From: Bacteroidales bacterium | GTDB lineage: Bacteria; Bacteroidota; Bacteroidia; Bacteroidales; VadinHA17 | DNA: 38,569 nucleotides | Reading direction: 5' to 3' | NCBI GenBank assembly: GCA_003141715.1 | Contig: PLNF01000054.1 | Coordinates: 558 to 39,126 of the forward strand | In this document: positions 7,527-16,621 of the stretch, piece after piece | How the letters are laid out: each line of letters opens with the position of its first letter | Position numbering within the stretch: position 1 is the stretch's first letter | The notes under the pieces: generated by a model | Seen by the model: the letters and a program-made list of their open reading frames with translations, nothing else | Told to the model about the DNA's origin: nothing | The model's database searches: none | Position numbers and translations under genes: made by a program

Positions 7527-9806
7527 ATGACAACCAATTATCTGAACGATCTGAATGAGTCTCAGAAACAAGCAGTTATCAATACTGAAGGACCTTCTCT
7601 TGTAATTGCAGGTGCAGGCGCCGGGAAAACAAGAGTACTGACTTACCGCATAGTTCATCTTCTTCAGAAGGGTGTTCCTGCAACCAAAATCCTTGCATTG
7701 ACTTTCACTAACAAAGCTGCAAAGGAGATGAAGGAGCGTATTACCAGAATTGTCAGTCCCGAGATAGCCCGATATCTCTGGATGGGTACGTTCCACTCTA
7801 TTTTTGCAAAGATTTTAAGGATGGAAGGTGAAAAACTCGGGTATAAATCGAATTATACTATTTACGATTCTTCCGATTCGAAAAGCCTTATCAGATCTAT
7901 TATCAGAGAACTCAATCTGGATGATAATATTTACAAACCAGGTGTTATCTCTTCAAGAATATCTACTTCAAAAAACAACCTTGTGACTTCCAGCATGTAC
8001 GCTGCGGATAGTTCAATGCAGGATTATGATAAGTCGAGCCGGATGCCCTTGCTTGCCGATGTTTACAGGACTTATGCCGCCCGGTGTTTTAAAGCCAATG
8101 CGATGGACTTTGACGACCTGTTGCTGAATACAAATATTCTCTTCAGAGATTTTCCCGATGTCCTTGCCAAATATCAGCAAAGATTTAATTATGTGCTTGT
8201 TGACGAATACCAGGATACTAATTATTCTCAGTATCTCATAGTCAAAAAACTTGCCGCTTCACATCAGAATATCTGTGTGGTGGGTGACGATGCTCAAAGC
8301 ATTTATTCATTCCGTGGAGCCAGGATTGAGAATATACTTGAGTTTAAAAACGACTACGTTGATTACCAGCTTTTTAAACTTGAACAAAACTACAGGTCGA
8401 CTCAGACAATTGTTAATGCTGCAAATACAATTATTGCAAATAATGAAGGCCAGATCCGGAAAAATGTTTATTCGATGAATGAGGCCGGAGAAAAGATACA
8501 GGTAATGCAGGCAATGACCGACTCTGAGGAGGGATTTAATGTTTCGTCTGACATTTTCGATAAAAGGCTCTCTCAACAGCTCAATTGGTCAGATTTTGCA
8601 ATTTTATACCGAACAAATGCCCAGTCCAGGATCTTTGAGGAGACTCTTCGGCGAAAAAATATACCATATAAGATTTACGGTGGCCTATCGTTTTACGAGC
8701 GAAGAGAGATAAAAGATATTCTTGCTTATTTCAGGATGGTTATTAATCCGGAAGATGAAGAAGCTCTAAAAAGATCGATTAACTATCCGAAACGAGGCAT
8801 TGGAGATACTACGATTCAGAAGATATTTGAACTGGCTGCCACCGTTGATGTAACTCCCTGGAGTATTCTACCTGAAGCAGGAAAATATCCGGAACATTTT
8901 AACTCAGGGGCAGTTAAAAAATTATCGATGTACGTTGAGATAATCAACAATCTTCGTCTGAATTCAGACACTACTGATGCTTTTATAAAAGCCAGGGAAA
9001 TTGCGCTTGGTTCTGGAATTATGAGAGAACTTAAGGAGGGAAAATCCCCCGAGGAGGTCAGCCGATATGAGAACCTTGAAGAGTTATTGAATGCTATAAA
9101 AGTCTTTACAGAAGCTGCAGAAACTAATGGGGAGCCTTCAATATTAGAGGCTTACATGGCCAATGTCGCTTTGCTGACTGATCAGGATACTGAAAATGAA
9201 GAAGACCGGAATAAGGTTACTCTAATGACAATGCATTCAGCTAAAGGATTAGAATTCAAGCATGTATATATTGTAGGTATGGAAGATACCTTGTTTCCTT
9301 CACCTATGTCATCGGGAAGTGCACGCGAACTTGAAGAAGAGAGACGATTGTTCTATGTGGCAGTTACCCGTGCAGAAAAACAGGCAACTTTCAGCTATGC
9401 ACTTAACCGTTATAAATGGGGCAACTTAGAGAGGTGCAGCCCCAGCAGGTTCCTTCGTGAGATTGATCAGAAATTTCTTCAGTATCCACAGACCGGGGGA
9501 AAACCTTTTCGGAACAATAATCAATCGGTAATAAAACAAGCATCTCTTCGCGAAGAACCTCATGCTTATACGAAGAATGAAAAGTTTAAGAAGATCCGGA
9601 AATCAGACAGTTCAGTTGATGTTCCTTTTATCGGCAGTGATTCATCGCAGTTTTCTGAGGGTGATACTGTAGAACATGAGAGATTTGGTAAAGGAACAAT
9701 AATATCCATAGAAGGACAGCCACCAAACACCACCACTACGGTTGATTTCGAAAAAGATGGAAGTAAAAAGCTGCTGCTTAGATTTGCTAAACTTAAGAAA
9801 TTGTAA
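7527..9806 (+). CDS. uvrD: ATP-dependent DNA helicase UvrD/PcrA
   Basis: A 759-residue superfamily 1A 3'-5' DNA helicase used in nucleotide excision and mismatch repair and in clearing replication blocks. The Q motif precedes Walker A (GAGAGKT, residues 29-35). TFTNKAAKEM is motif Ia, the DEYQDTN Walker B begins at residue 226, GDDAQSIYSFRGA is motif III, and VTLMTMHSAKGLEF and LFYVAVTRA are motifs V and VI. The C-terminus (about 709-759) is the Tudor-like domain of PcrA/UvrD (VEHERFGKGTI), which contacts RNA polymerase in other bacteria. The frame extends to a TTG at 7491, but the ATG at 7527 gives the normal start LNESQKQAV. It converges with the next gene with a 9-bp gap. Confidence 0.97.
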   Translation: MTTNYLNDLNESQKQAVINTEGPSLVIAGAGAGKTRVLTYRIVHLLQKGVPATKILALTFTNKAAKEMKERITRIVSPEIARYLWMGTFHSIFAKILRMEGEKLGYKSNYTIYDSSDSKSLIRSIIRELNLDDNIYKPGVISSRISTSKNNLVTSSMYAADSSMQDYDKSSRMPLLADVYRTYAARCFKANAMDFDDLLLNTNILFRDFPDVLAKYQQRFNYVLVDEYQDTNYSQYLIVKKLAASHQNICVVGDDAQSIYSFRGARIENILEFKNDYVDYQLFKLEQNYRSTQTIVNAANTIIANNEGQIRKNVYSMNEAGEKIQVMQAMTDSEEGFNVSSDIFDKRLSQQLNWSDFAILYRTNAQSRIFEETLRRKNIPYKIYGGLSFYERREIKDILAYFRMVINPEDEEALKRSINYPKRGIGDTTIQKIFELAATVDVTPWSILPEAGKYPEHFNSGAVKKLSMYVEIINNLRLNSDTTDAFIKAREIALGSGIMRELKEGKSPEEVSRYENLEELLNAIKVFTEAAETNGEPSILEAYMANVALLTDQDTENEEDRNKVTLMTMHSAKGLEFKHVYIVGMEDTLFPSPMSSGSARELEEERRLFYVAVTRAEKQATFSYALNRYKWGNLERCSPSRFLREIDQKFLQYPQTGGKPFRNNNQSVIKQASLREEPHAYTKNEKFKKIRKSDSSVDVPFIGSDSSQFSEGDTVEHERFGKGTIISIEGQPPNTTTTVDFEKDGSKKLLLRFAKLKKL

Positions 9807-9815
9807 AAAATTTCT

Positions 9816-10739
9816 CTACTTTTTACCTGCTTGTCCGAAATTCATTTTCATAAATGTGATACCTGCTGTAGATATTGAATGGCTGAAATTATCATCGATC
9901 TCTTTAGTCTCCATTTTCATAGCCGGCTTATCGTTTTTATCGAATGATTCCATAGCCAGCATCATAGCCCCTTCAAATCCAGGATAGTTATAATAGGTCG
10001 GCATCCCAGCTTTGCCCCAATACTTTCTGTCAGCCTTCAGTTTGACATCTTTGGTCATCCAAACATTCGAATAGCCCTCTTTCTCAGCATCAACAATTTT
10101 ATATTCATCGCATTTGTATCCGGCAATAACCCGCGAATTCCCCGTTTTTGTTATTGTTGTCTTTTCAGGATTGGCACCTTTCTGGTTCTTGGTCTGAGCA
10201 GCCATTGCTGAATCAGAAGGAAGAGTCGAGATAATACCGGTTTTAGAATCTTTATTCTCTATAAGCATCATGAAGCATCTGTTGTCATTATCAAAAAGGA
10301 ATACTGTTGGTACAGTTTTATCTCCTTGCTTGGCATCTACAGGCAACATTTCAATTCCAGCGTTCAGGGTATTACTATTGTAATAGGTATAATAGTCTGA
10401 CTTCATTACATCTTTTTTATCGTATGTTTCCATCTGCATATAGATCCTGCCGGTAAAATTGTATTCATCATTGTATTTGATGTCAATTTTCCCGCCAAAC
10501 AGTCCGCGGCCTGTTGCTTTGGTACCACCATTCTTCTGAGCAGAAGCGTTGTCAGATTGCTTCTGTTCGGTTTGTTCTTTTTCTTTGGCTTTATCCTTTG
10601 CACTTTTGTCAATTGCAGAGTCAATTTTGTGATCGATCTGTCTGTTAATAGCCCTTCTCAGAAGTCCTGCCTGGGCATTTGATGTGACAGGTAACATTAT
10701 AACCAAAACCAGCAGCAGAAATATTGATCTTGTTTTCAT
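9816..10739 (-). CDS. Secreted DUF4412-like protein
   Basis: A 307-residue protein with a clear signal peptide (FLLLVLVIMLPVTSNAQA). Residues about 30-70 are a charged Lys/Glu/Gln-rich helical stretch. The remainder is beta-rich with the pattern of the DUF4412 family: an early YTYYNSNT segment, then KTGNSRVIAGYKCDEYKI, a signature of periplasmic or outer-membrane-associated Bacteroidota proteins of unknown function. The 3' end abuts the UvrD gene (convergent, 9 bp). A good -7 box lies 36 bp upstream of the start. I infer a periplasmic location; the role is unknown. Confidence 0.8.
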   Translation of the reverse strand: MKTRSIFLLLVLVIMLPVTSNAQAGLLRRAINRQIDHKIDSAIDKSAKDKAKEKEQTEQKQSDNASAQKNGGTKATGRGLFGGKIDIKYNDEYNFTGRIYMQMETYDKKDVMKSDYYTYYNSNTLNAGIEMLPVDAKQGDKTVPTVFLFDNDNRCFMMLIENKDSKTGIISTLPSDSAMAAQTKNQKGANPEKTTITKTGNSRVIAGYKCDEYKIVDAEKEGYSNVWMTKDVKLKADRKYWGKAGMPTYYNYPGFEGAMMLAMESFDKNDKPAMKMETKEIDDNFSHSISTAGITFMKMNFGQAGKK

Positions 10740-10774
10740 GATTTCGAATATTTATAAGTTAGAGTATAAAATTA

Positions 10775-10782
10775 CAAAACTA
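10775..10782 (-). promoter_or_regulatory. Putative Bacteroidota -7 box (TAGTTTTG) for the DUF4412-like gene
   Basis: On the minus strand this reads TAGTTTTG, a full match to TAnnTTTG. It lies 36 bp from the start codon at 10739. The -33 region is only a T-run, so support rests on the -7 box and its position. Confidence 0.5.
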
Positions 10783-10893
10783 AAGCTAATATTATACATG
10801 GTAAAAAAAAATAATGATTTCGAATTTGATATTTGACAATTACCAATCTACTTGTCATTAAGAGCGACTAAGGTATTAGAGGTAATAAAATAC

Positions 10894-13800
10894 CTATTTC
10901 TTAAAGTAGAAGTCTCCTGTAAGATTATTCGATTCTGTCGGTCTTTGCAGGTTATTGGTTCTCTTCATGACTTGTTTCCTGGTATTATTAAATACCTGGT
11001 AAATGGACTGTGGAATATTCATTTGTTTTACCAGTTCCTCGGTAAAAGTTCCATTTTTATCCGAACCATCTGCGGCAGTAGAATTTTCTCCGGTGGCATA
11101 GGAAATAATAGTACCGTTCACTGCGTTCATCACCCTGAAGCCCTGTGCACCTCCTCCTCTGGACCAGCTTCTGAACGGATTATCCCTGCACGCATCAAGG
11201 ATTACAATATTGATATTTTCAGGGACCTTTTCAAATTCTTCAACGATATCATTTATCAGAATCGCTTCCCACTTACAATCGCCTGGATCTTTTAATATAG
11301 CGTCTGTTGGGATCAGATAATTCAGACCATTTACCTGCACTCCGTGCCCTGCATAGTAAAACAATGTCACACTATATTCAGAAAGCTTTTTACTGAAATC
11401 CCTGAGAGCTGCAGTCATATCAATTTTTGTTGCATTAATGAGTTTGATAACATTGAATCCCAGGTTTTTAAGTGTGCCTTCCATTAAATTCGCGTCATTA
11501 ACAGGGTTTTTTAAAACTATTGAACTCCCATAATCGGAATTACCAATGACCAGCGCTAATCGTTTTTCCGCCAGTGTTTTCTGAAACCTGATCAGCCTTT
11601 TCTCAGAACGATTACTGCCTGCGAAATTTTCTGCAATAATAAAAACACTATTATCTCCCTCTTTCAGAATGACAGATTTGGAAAGTATATAGCTACATTC
11701 ACCGGTTTGAGGTGCCTGAAAAGTCATTTCACTTGCCATCGAAACGCCATTCACTAAGATATTTGCCGATCTAAGACCTGATGTTGATTTAATACACGCC
11801 TCAATAACAACGATTTCAGAATTGACAATGGCACTGTCATTTGTCGGAATAGTCCACGAGATTACAGGCGGATTTGCAGTTGGATTTGTAAGATAGCGGA
11901 TTTCAGAGTTTGTAGTTCCAACATTATTAGTTACCGAGAGATAAATATTGTTTTCTCCAGGCTGAAGATTAATTACTTTTTTAAGTGTGTATTCAACTTG
12001 TGAACCTGAAGGTGAGATTTGATTTACCTCTTCCGATCCTTTGCCGTTCACGTAAACAAGCACCGATTGAAGCTTATCAGGTGATTTAATTGTTGCACGG
12101 ATCTCAGCTAAGTATAAGTCAATATCGGTGTGTTGCCTTGATGGGCTTAACCAGGTTATTTCAGGTGCTGCAGGAGCCATATAACTAACTGATCTTGTTT
12201 CCGAGGTAGAATTTCCTTCATTGTTCTCTGCTACAATATACAGCCTGTTTTCTCCCTGATTAAGAGATATTGTCTTTTCAATACGATATTCCCCAGACTG
12301 CTTATTTATTGTATTAATATCAGTTAAACCAAATAACGGCTGATCATTATGAAATACCTGAAGATTCTGCAAGTCGGTTGCAGATGTAATATTTGCCTTG
12401 ATAGTAATTGTTGCTGTCGATAAGCTGGAAACACTTGTCTCAGGATTTCCCCAGGTAATTACGGGCTTTGATGGAACAACGTATTTAATGTTGCGTATTT
12501 CTGAGGTTGCCTTGCCTGCAACATTGCCGGCGACCACATAGATGTTATTATCCCCCGGCATAAGGGACATAGTATTTTTTAGAACAAAATCCCCATTTTC
12601 TTTTTTAACACTATTTAATAAACTATCATTCCCCAGGGCTTTTCCGTTCAGATAAACTACAATGTTTTCCAATTTAGCAAATGACTTAATATTCATCTTG
12701 ATATCCAGAGAAGGATTATTCACCACTGATTTGTCAGGTATCGGATTCTTCCATACAAGATCGGGTAAAGTGGGAACCATATATGTTATTACACGCTTTT
12801 CTGAACTAATTGTCCCCGCATTAGTCAAGGCAGACAGCTCAAAAGTGTTAATTCCCTGCTTAAGAGTTAATGTATTCTCATATAAATATTCCTGATCGTT
12901 CTTTTTGGATATATTTGATCTTACTTCAGATACTAATTCAGTTCCGTTGAGAGACAGATGTGTGCTTTTAATTTCTGATTTTGTTTTAATGGTGGCAGAA
13001 ACCTGAAATTCAGGCTTATAAGTATTGGAATTAGTATCAAGCGGCATTATCCATTTAATTTCTGATATGATAATACCTGGTACATAGTTAATATTGCGTT
13101 TATTTGAATAGGCAGTTCCTTTTGCATTAACAGCATTAAGAACAATGCTGTTTCCTCCTTCTTTTAGTTTTACTGTCCTTTCTAAAATATATGTATCGTT
13201 GTTTTGGCGGGTAAATCCTGTTTTATCTGCAACACCATTGAGGTTAATACTGGTACTGATCAGATCAAGGTTTGTTTTTATCTCGGCTTTGATATTCAGC
13301 ATTCCTGATTCCGCGGTTGAGCTGACAGTAACAGGTTTAATCCATTTAATAATCGGTTCAAGCTGGCAAACGATAATGCGTTTTTCCGAACTTGCTGTGC
13401 CCATAAAGTTTTTTGCATCAACGGAAATTACATTTATGCCTGCCTGGAGAGGAACTAAGTTCTTTAATATATATGTAATGCTATCTTTCTGTTCAAGTTT
13501 ATTTGCAATTTCACTAATCCTATTGTTAAATATCCTGACTGATTGTAATTCGGTATTGGAAATAATTTCCGCATTGATCAGGATTATTCCTGAATTATTA
13601 AGACTATCGATGGCGGATGGCCTGACAAGAGTTATAACCGGTGCTGCACAGTGAAGATAGTTGACAACCCTTGTTGTTGAATTGGTAACTCCTTTAGTAT
13701 TGCTTGTTGAGATATAAATGCTGTTCTTATCAGAATTAAGTCGTATGGCCCTTTTAAAAGAATATGTATTATCATTAAGGCGAGTAATTTCTTCCTTTCC

Positions 13801-15507
13801 CTCGGCTAATTCATTGCCATTGAGATTTATACTTACATTTTTCAGATCATAATCTGAATATATCACAGCCGTAATAGTCAGCATTCCAGACTCCGAATTT
13901 GAGTTTGCAGAAGTGGGCAAGAGCCATGTAACAAACGGTTCAAGCTGGCTGGTAATAATACGTCTTTCTGAACTTGCCGAACCTATAGGATTTATTGCTT
14001 CAACATAAATGATATTTTGACCCCTATTAAGAGGAATTAAACTCTCCTTGATATAGGTAATGCTATCTTTCTGTACAACATTTATACCGGTTTCATTACC
14101 CACTATTACCTCATTATCAAATATCCTGAATGTTTTTAATGCAGTATGAGAGATAATCTCCGCCCTGACCAGGGTTATACCTTTATTATTAAGACTATCC
14201 TTATAAGAAGGACTAACAAGGGTAATAACCGGCACTGAGCCAAAGGAATAATTGATAAATCTTATTGTTGAATTAATGACTCCCCTAATGTTGCTTGCAG
14301 CTATGTAAATGCTGTTCTTTCCGGTTTTAAGCTGTAGGGACCTTTCTAAAATATATGTATCATTATTCAGGCGTTTAATTCCTTCCTTATCCTCGGCTAA
14401 TTTAGTCCCATTGAGATTTATACTTACATTTTTCAGATCATAGGCTGTCTTTATCTCAACCTTAATAGTCAGTATTCCCGACTCAGTGGTTGAGTTGACA
14501 TAAGCGGGTAAGAGCCATGTAACAAACGGTTCAGGCTGGCTGGTAATAATACGTTTTTCTGAACTTGCCGAACCAATAGAATTTATTGCTTCAACATAAA
14601 TGATATTTTGACCTCGATTGAGAGGGATTAAACTCTCTATGATATAGGTAATGCTATCTTTTTGTACAGCTTTTGTACTTGTTTCGCTTCCCGCTATTTC
14701 CTCATTATTAAATATCCAGAATGTTTTTAACGCAGAATGAGAGACAATTTCCGCCCTGACCAGGGTTACACCTTTATTATTAAGATTATCAACGGCGGAT
14801 GGACTGACAAGATTTATTATTGGGAGGGAATAGCTGATATATCTTATTGTTGAATTAGTGACTCCCTTAATATTGGTTACTGATATATAAAGTTTGTTCT
14901 TACCAGGATTAAGTTGTACTGTAGTTTCAAAAAGATATGTTTCGTCATTCAGGCGGGGGATTCCTTCTTTATCCTTTGATAGTACTTTACCATTGAGATT
15001 TATACTTGTATTAAGCAGATCAAGGCTTGATTTTATCTCAGCTTTAATAGTCATCATTCCCGACTCAGCGGTTGAGTTGATAGAAGCGGGTACGAGCCAT
15101 GTGACGAACGGTTCAGGATGGCTGGTAATAATACGTTTTTCAGAACTTGCCGAACTAATAGAATTTTTTGCTTCAATATAAATGATATTTTGACCTCTAT
15201 CGAGAGGGATTAAACTCTCTATGACATAGGTAATGCTATCTTTTCGTACAGCTTTTATACCGGTTTCAATACCCACCAATTTCCCATTTTTAAATATCCT
15301 AAATGTTTTTAATGCATTATGAGAGATAATCTCCGCCCTGACCAGGGTTATACCTTTATTATTAAGACTATCGGTGGCAGAGGGACTAATAAGAGTAATA
15401 ACAGGTTCTGTGCCAATTTGCTGACCTGATAATGGATGTGCAAAAAGAATAATTAAAATCAGGTTAACACATGAGATAATATTGGGAAACCCGGAATTGC
15501 GGTTCAT
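10894..15507 (-). CDS. Secreted repeat protein with C-terminal caspase-like (C14) peptidase domain
   Basis: A 1537-residue protein. The N-terminus has a signal peptide (VNLILIILFAHPLSGQQ). Residues about 33-1310 form 13 tandem Ig-like/bacterial-surface-type units of about 95 residues, each with the pattern PxITW/L-x-PS near its start and a late GxNxIYI-x-AxNxxG strand. The first eight alternate between two types as four A/B pairs. The caspase domain starts at about residue 1314 (KRLALVIGNSDY). The catalytic dyad is intact: His1388 in YYAGHGVQ and Cys1440 in ILDACRDNPF. Bacterial C14/metacaspase-like peptidases cleave after basic or acidic residues; the specificity here is unknown. No T9SS C-terminal domain follows the peptidase, which ends at GDFYFKK. 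Export would place it in the periplasm or at the surface. No obvious substrate gene is adjacent. Confidence 0.93.
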   Translation of the reverse strand: MNRNSGFPNIISCVNLILIILFAHPLSGQQIGTEPVITLISPSATDSLNNKGITLVRAEIISHNALKTFRIFKNGKLVGIETGIKAVRKDSITYVIESLIPLDRGQNIIYIEAKNSISSASSEKRIITSHPEPFVTWLVPASINSTAESGMMTIKAEIKSSLDLLNTSINLNGKVLSKDKEGIPRLNDETYLFETTVQLNPGKNKLYISVTNIKGVTNSTIRYISYSLPIINLVSPSAVDNLNNKGVTLVRAEIVSHSALKTFWIFNNEEIAGSETSTKAVQKDSITYIIESLIPLNRGQNIIYVEAINSIGSASSEKRIITSQPEPFVTWLLPAYVNSTTESGILTIKVEIKTAYDLKNVSINLNGTKLAEDKEGIKRLNNDTYILERSLQLKTGKNSIYIAASNIRGVINSTIRFINYSFGSVPVITLVSPSYKDSLNNKGITLVRAEIISHTALKTFRIFDNEVIVGNETGINVVQKDSITYIKESLIPLNRGQNIIYVEAINPIGSASSERRIITSQLEPFVTWLLPTSANSNSESGMLTITAVIYSDYDLKNVSINLNGNELAEGKEEITRLNDNTYSFKRAIRLNSDKNSIYISTSNTKGVTNSTTRVVNYLHCAAPVITLVRPSAIDSLNNSGIILINAEIISNTELQSVRIFNNRISEIANKLEQKDSITYILKNLVPLQAGINVISVDAKNFMGTASSEKRIIVCQLEPIIKWIKPVTVSSTAESGMLNIKAEIKTNLDLISTSINLNGVADKTGFTRQNNDTYILERTVKLKEGGNSIVLNAVNAKGTAYSNKRNINYVPGIIISEIKWIMPLDTNSNTYKPEFQVSATIKTKSEIKSTHLSLNGTELVSEVRSNISKKNDQEYLYENTLTLKQGINTFELSALTNAGTISSEKRVITYMVPTLPDLVWKNPIPDKSVVNNPSLDIKMNIKSFAKLENIVVYLNGKALGNDSLLNSVKKENGDFVLKNTMSLMPGDNNIYVVAGNVAGKATSEIRNIKYVVPSKPVITWGNPETSVSSLSTATITIKANITSATDLQNLQVFHNDQPLFGLTDINTINKQSGEYRIEKTISLNQGENRLYIVAENNEGNSTSETRSVSYMAPAAPEITWLSPSRQHTDIDLYLAEIRATIKSPDKLQSVLVYVNGKGSEEVNQISPSGSQVEYTLKKVINLQPGENNIYLSVTNNVGTTNSEIRYLTNPTANPPVISWTIPTNDSAIVNSEIVVIEACIKSTSGLRSANILVNGVSMASEMTFQAPQTGECSYILSKSVILKEGDNSVFIIAENFAGSNRSEKRLIRFQKTLAEKRLALVIGNSDYGSSIVLKNPVNDANLMEGTLKNLGFNVIKLINATKIDMTAALRDFSKKLSEYSVTLFYYAGHGVQVNGLNYLIPTDAILKDPGDCKWEAILINDIVEEFEKVPENINIVILDACRDNPFRSWSRGGGAQGFRVMNAVNGTIISYATGENSTAADGSDKNGTFTEELVKQMNIPQSIYQVFNNTRKQVMKRTNNLQRPTESNNLTGDFYFKK
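13365..15500 (-). repeat. Long tandem DNA repeats (period 582-591 bp) inside the caspase-protein gene
   Basis: A conserved 16-base block, GGCTGGTAATAATACG on the plus strand, starts at 15120, 14538 and 13947; a diverged version is at about 13365. The spacings of 582, 591 and 582 bp equal one A/B pair of Ig-like units (194-197 residues). Similarity between copies is high at the nucleotide level over long stretches, indicating recent duplication or gene conversion. The later five units are much more diverged. Confidence 0.85.
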
Positions 15508-15568
15508 ATTTATATATTACAGATAATTTCCTCATCAAGTACATCTGAATTACGACGAAATATTTTTA

Positions 15569-15592
15569 GGTAATAAAATATTGGTTATTACC
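15569..15592. repeat. Hairpin (8-bp stem, 8-nt loop) in the putative 5' leader of the caspase-protein gene
   Basis: GGTAATAA at 15569-15576 and TTATTACC at 15585-15592 are exact reverse complements. The hairpin lies between the putative promoter (15611-15640) and the start at 15507, so it would be in the 5' UTR. Related GGTAATAA copies occur at 15653-15660 (reverse complement) and at 10881 beside the gene's stop. Confidence 0.5.
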
Positions 15593-15610
15593 CTCGTATC
15601 TTAATTTTAT

Positions 15611-15640
15611 CAAAATTATAATTATTTATTTGTAATCAAA
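15611..15640 (-). promoter_or_regulatory. Putative Bacteroidota promoter of the caspase-protein gene
   Basis: On the minus strand TTTG (15640-15637) is followed after 18 bp by TAATTTTG (15618-15611), matching the TTTG / TAnnTTTG consensus. Transcription would start near 15604, giving a leader of about 97 nt. The site overlaps the last codons of the small ORF at 15626-15736. Confidence 0.55.
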
Positions 15641-15736
15641 AAAAAATACTGGTTTATTACCTATATTGATAAACAACACTCCGTTGAGTGCTTTATTCAC
15701 AGGCGTATCGTTTGGAGCTACCGGTTGCATTTTCAT
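15626..15736 (-). CDS. Possible 36-residue small protein with perfect AGGAGG ribosome site
   Basis: On the minus strand AGGAGG (15746-15741) sits 4 bases before ATG at 15736, opening a 36-codon frame that ends with TAA at 15628-15626. The peptide starts MKMQPVAPNDTPVNK, continues with a hydrophobic middle (GVLFINIG) and ends PVFFFDYK. I recognise no family. The strong Shine-Dalgarno stands out because nearly all other genes here lack one. The ORF begins 26 bp after the membrane protein gene on the same strand and could be cotranscribed with it. Against it: it is short, AT-rich at its end, and overlaps a candidate promoter. Confidence 0.4.
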   Translation of the reverse strand: MKMQPVAPNDTPVNKALNGVLFINIGNKPVFFFDYK

Positions 15737-15761
15737 GTAACCTCCTATACTTTTTAATAAA

Positions 15762-16544
15762 TTATTCAGAAACCTTTGTTTCTGCAGCTATTACCTCAGC
15801 CGGCTTCTCCTTCTCCCTCAGAACCGATTCATAGAGAGCAGCAAACGAACTGCATATCCATATAAGCGCCGGGAAAATTCCAACTATTAAGATACAAAGT
15901 CCGAAGATCACAATAAAGATTGATACAAAACCCATGAAAAAGATTTGCCATCCATGACCCCTTGTAAGCTTCCAGCTTAACTCCACAGCTTCGATCGGAT
16001 CAAGTTTTTTATCCATTATAATATAGGAGACAAAAGCAAGCCGGCAACCGATTATAATTCCAGGAACAATGAGTGCAAATAATCCCAGGACAACCAAAGC
16101 AAAGACAAGCAGGTTTGCCAGTATAATATGAAGATAATTCTCCATAAATCCTTTTATCAGGTACTCAAAATCGGGTTTAGTCTTCCTTACTGCCTGGACA
16201 AAGATCATATTGCCGCCATATTCAAATACCGGTTTAACCAGAAATGAGTAAAGCATCGCAAGCAATCCGAAGAAAGCTGCAAAGATTCCAAATATACCTA
16301 TCGCGGGAAAATAACTCATATTATGCCCAATATTATATCCAATATTATGGCCCAGATTCCATGGTAGATTATGCAGATCCGAAAAGTCAAAATGGAAATT
16401 GAACATTTTTAAAGGCGAGGAGACTATAGCCAGAATGAGAATGACCAGGAACAACCTCAGAAAATTATCCATCATTACTCTCCACCCGGTACTAAAGCTA
16501 TTACCAAAACCAGGTACTAATTTGTATTCATTACTTGTTTCCAT
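15762..16544 (-). CDS. Multi-pass integral membrane protein of unknown function
   Basis: A 260-residue membrane protein with about five to six hydrophobic segments: around residues 28-46, 80-108, 138-175 (long, probably two passes) and 198-240 (two passes). The pattern, with a short cytosolic N-terminus, central LVPGIIIGCRLAFVSYIIMD segment and DPIEAVELSWKLTRGH motif, resembles the glycerophosphodiester phosphodiesterase membrane-domain/DUF975-like group, but this is only a general likeness. A His/Asn/Gly-rich stretch with GHNIGYNIGHN lies at about 64-74. It is divergent from the membrane-bound LuxR-type regulator across 184 bp containing three palindromic boxes, suggesting the regulator controls it. 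Confidence 0.8.
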   Translation of the reverse strand: METSNEYKLVPGFGNSFSTGWRVMMDNFLRLFLVILILAIVSSPLKMFNFHFDFSDLHNLPWNLGHNIGYNIGHNMSYFPAIGIFGIFAAFFGLLAMLYSFLVKPVFEYGGNMIFVQAVRKTKPDFEYLIKGFMENYLHIILANLLVFALVVLGLFALIVPGIIIGCRLAFVSYIIMDKKLDPIEAVELSWKLTRGHGWQIFFMGFVSIFIVIFGLCILIVGIFPALIWICSSFAALYESVLREKEKPAEVIAAETKVSE

Positions 16545-16588
16545 ATTTACATAATTTTAAATTTAAACCCAGGTGAACATTTATGAAG

Positions 16589-16596
16589 CAAATTTA
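16589..16596 (-). promoter_or_regulatory. Putative -7 box (TAAATTTG) for the membrane protein gene
   Basis: The minus strand reads TAAATTTG, a full TAnnTTTG match, 44 bp upstream of the start at 16544. No convincing -33 TTTG is present, which would suit an activated promoter; the palindromic boxes at 16622-16678 lie just upstream. Confidence 0.45.
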
Positions 16597-16621
16597 AGTC
16601 TCAGGTTTCTCACAGACTTCA

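Noticed and set aside
10852..11295. A 147-codon plus-strand frame opposite the caspase domain
   Set aside because: It is antisense to conserved catalytic sequence, has no family features, and its composition follows the complementary gene.
13145..13654. A 169-codon plus-strand frame opposite the repeat region
   Set aside because: It arises from the repeated minus-strand gene; similar shadow frames recur at each repeat (for example 14894-15181).
13365..15500. Repeats considered as a CRISPR array
   Set aside because: The period is about 585 bp, inside a coding frame, without short direct repeats and unique spacers.
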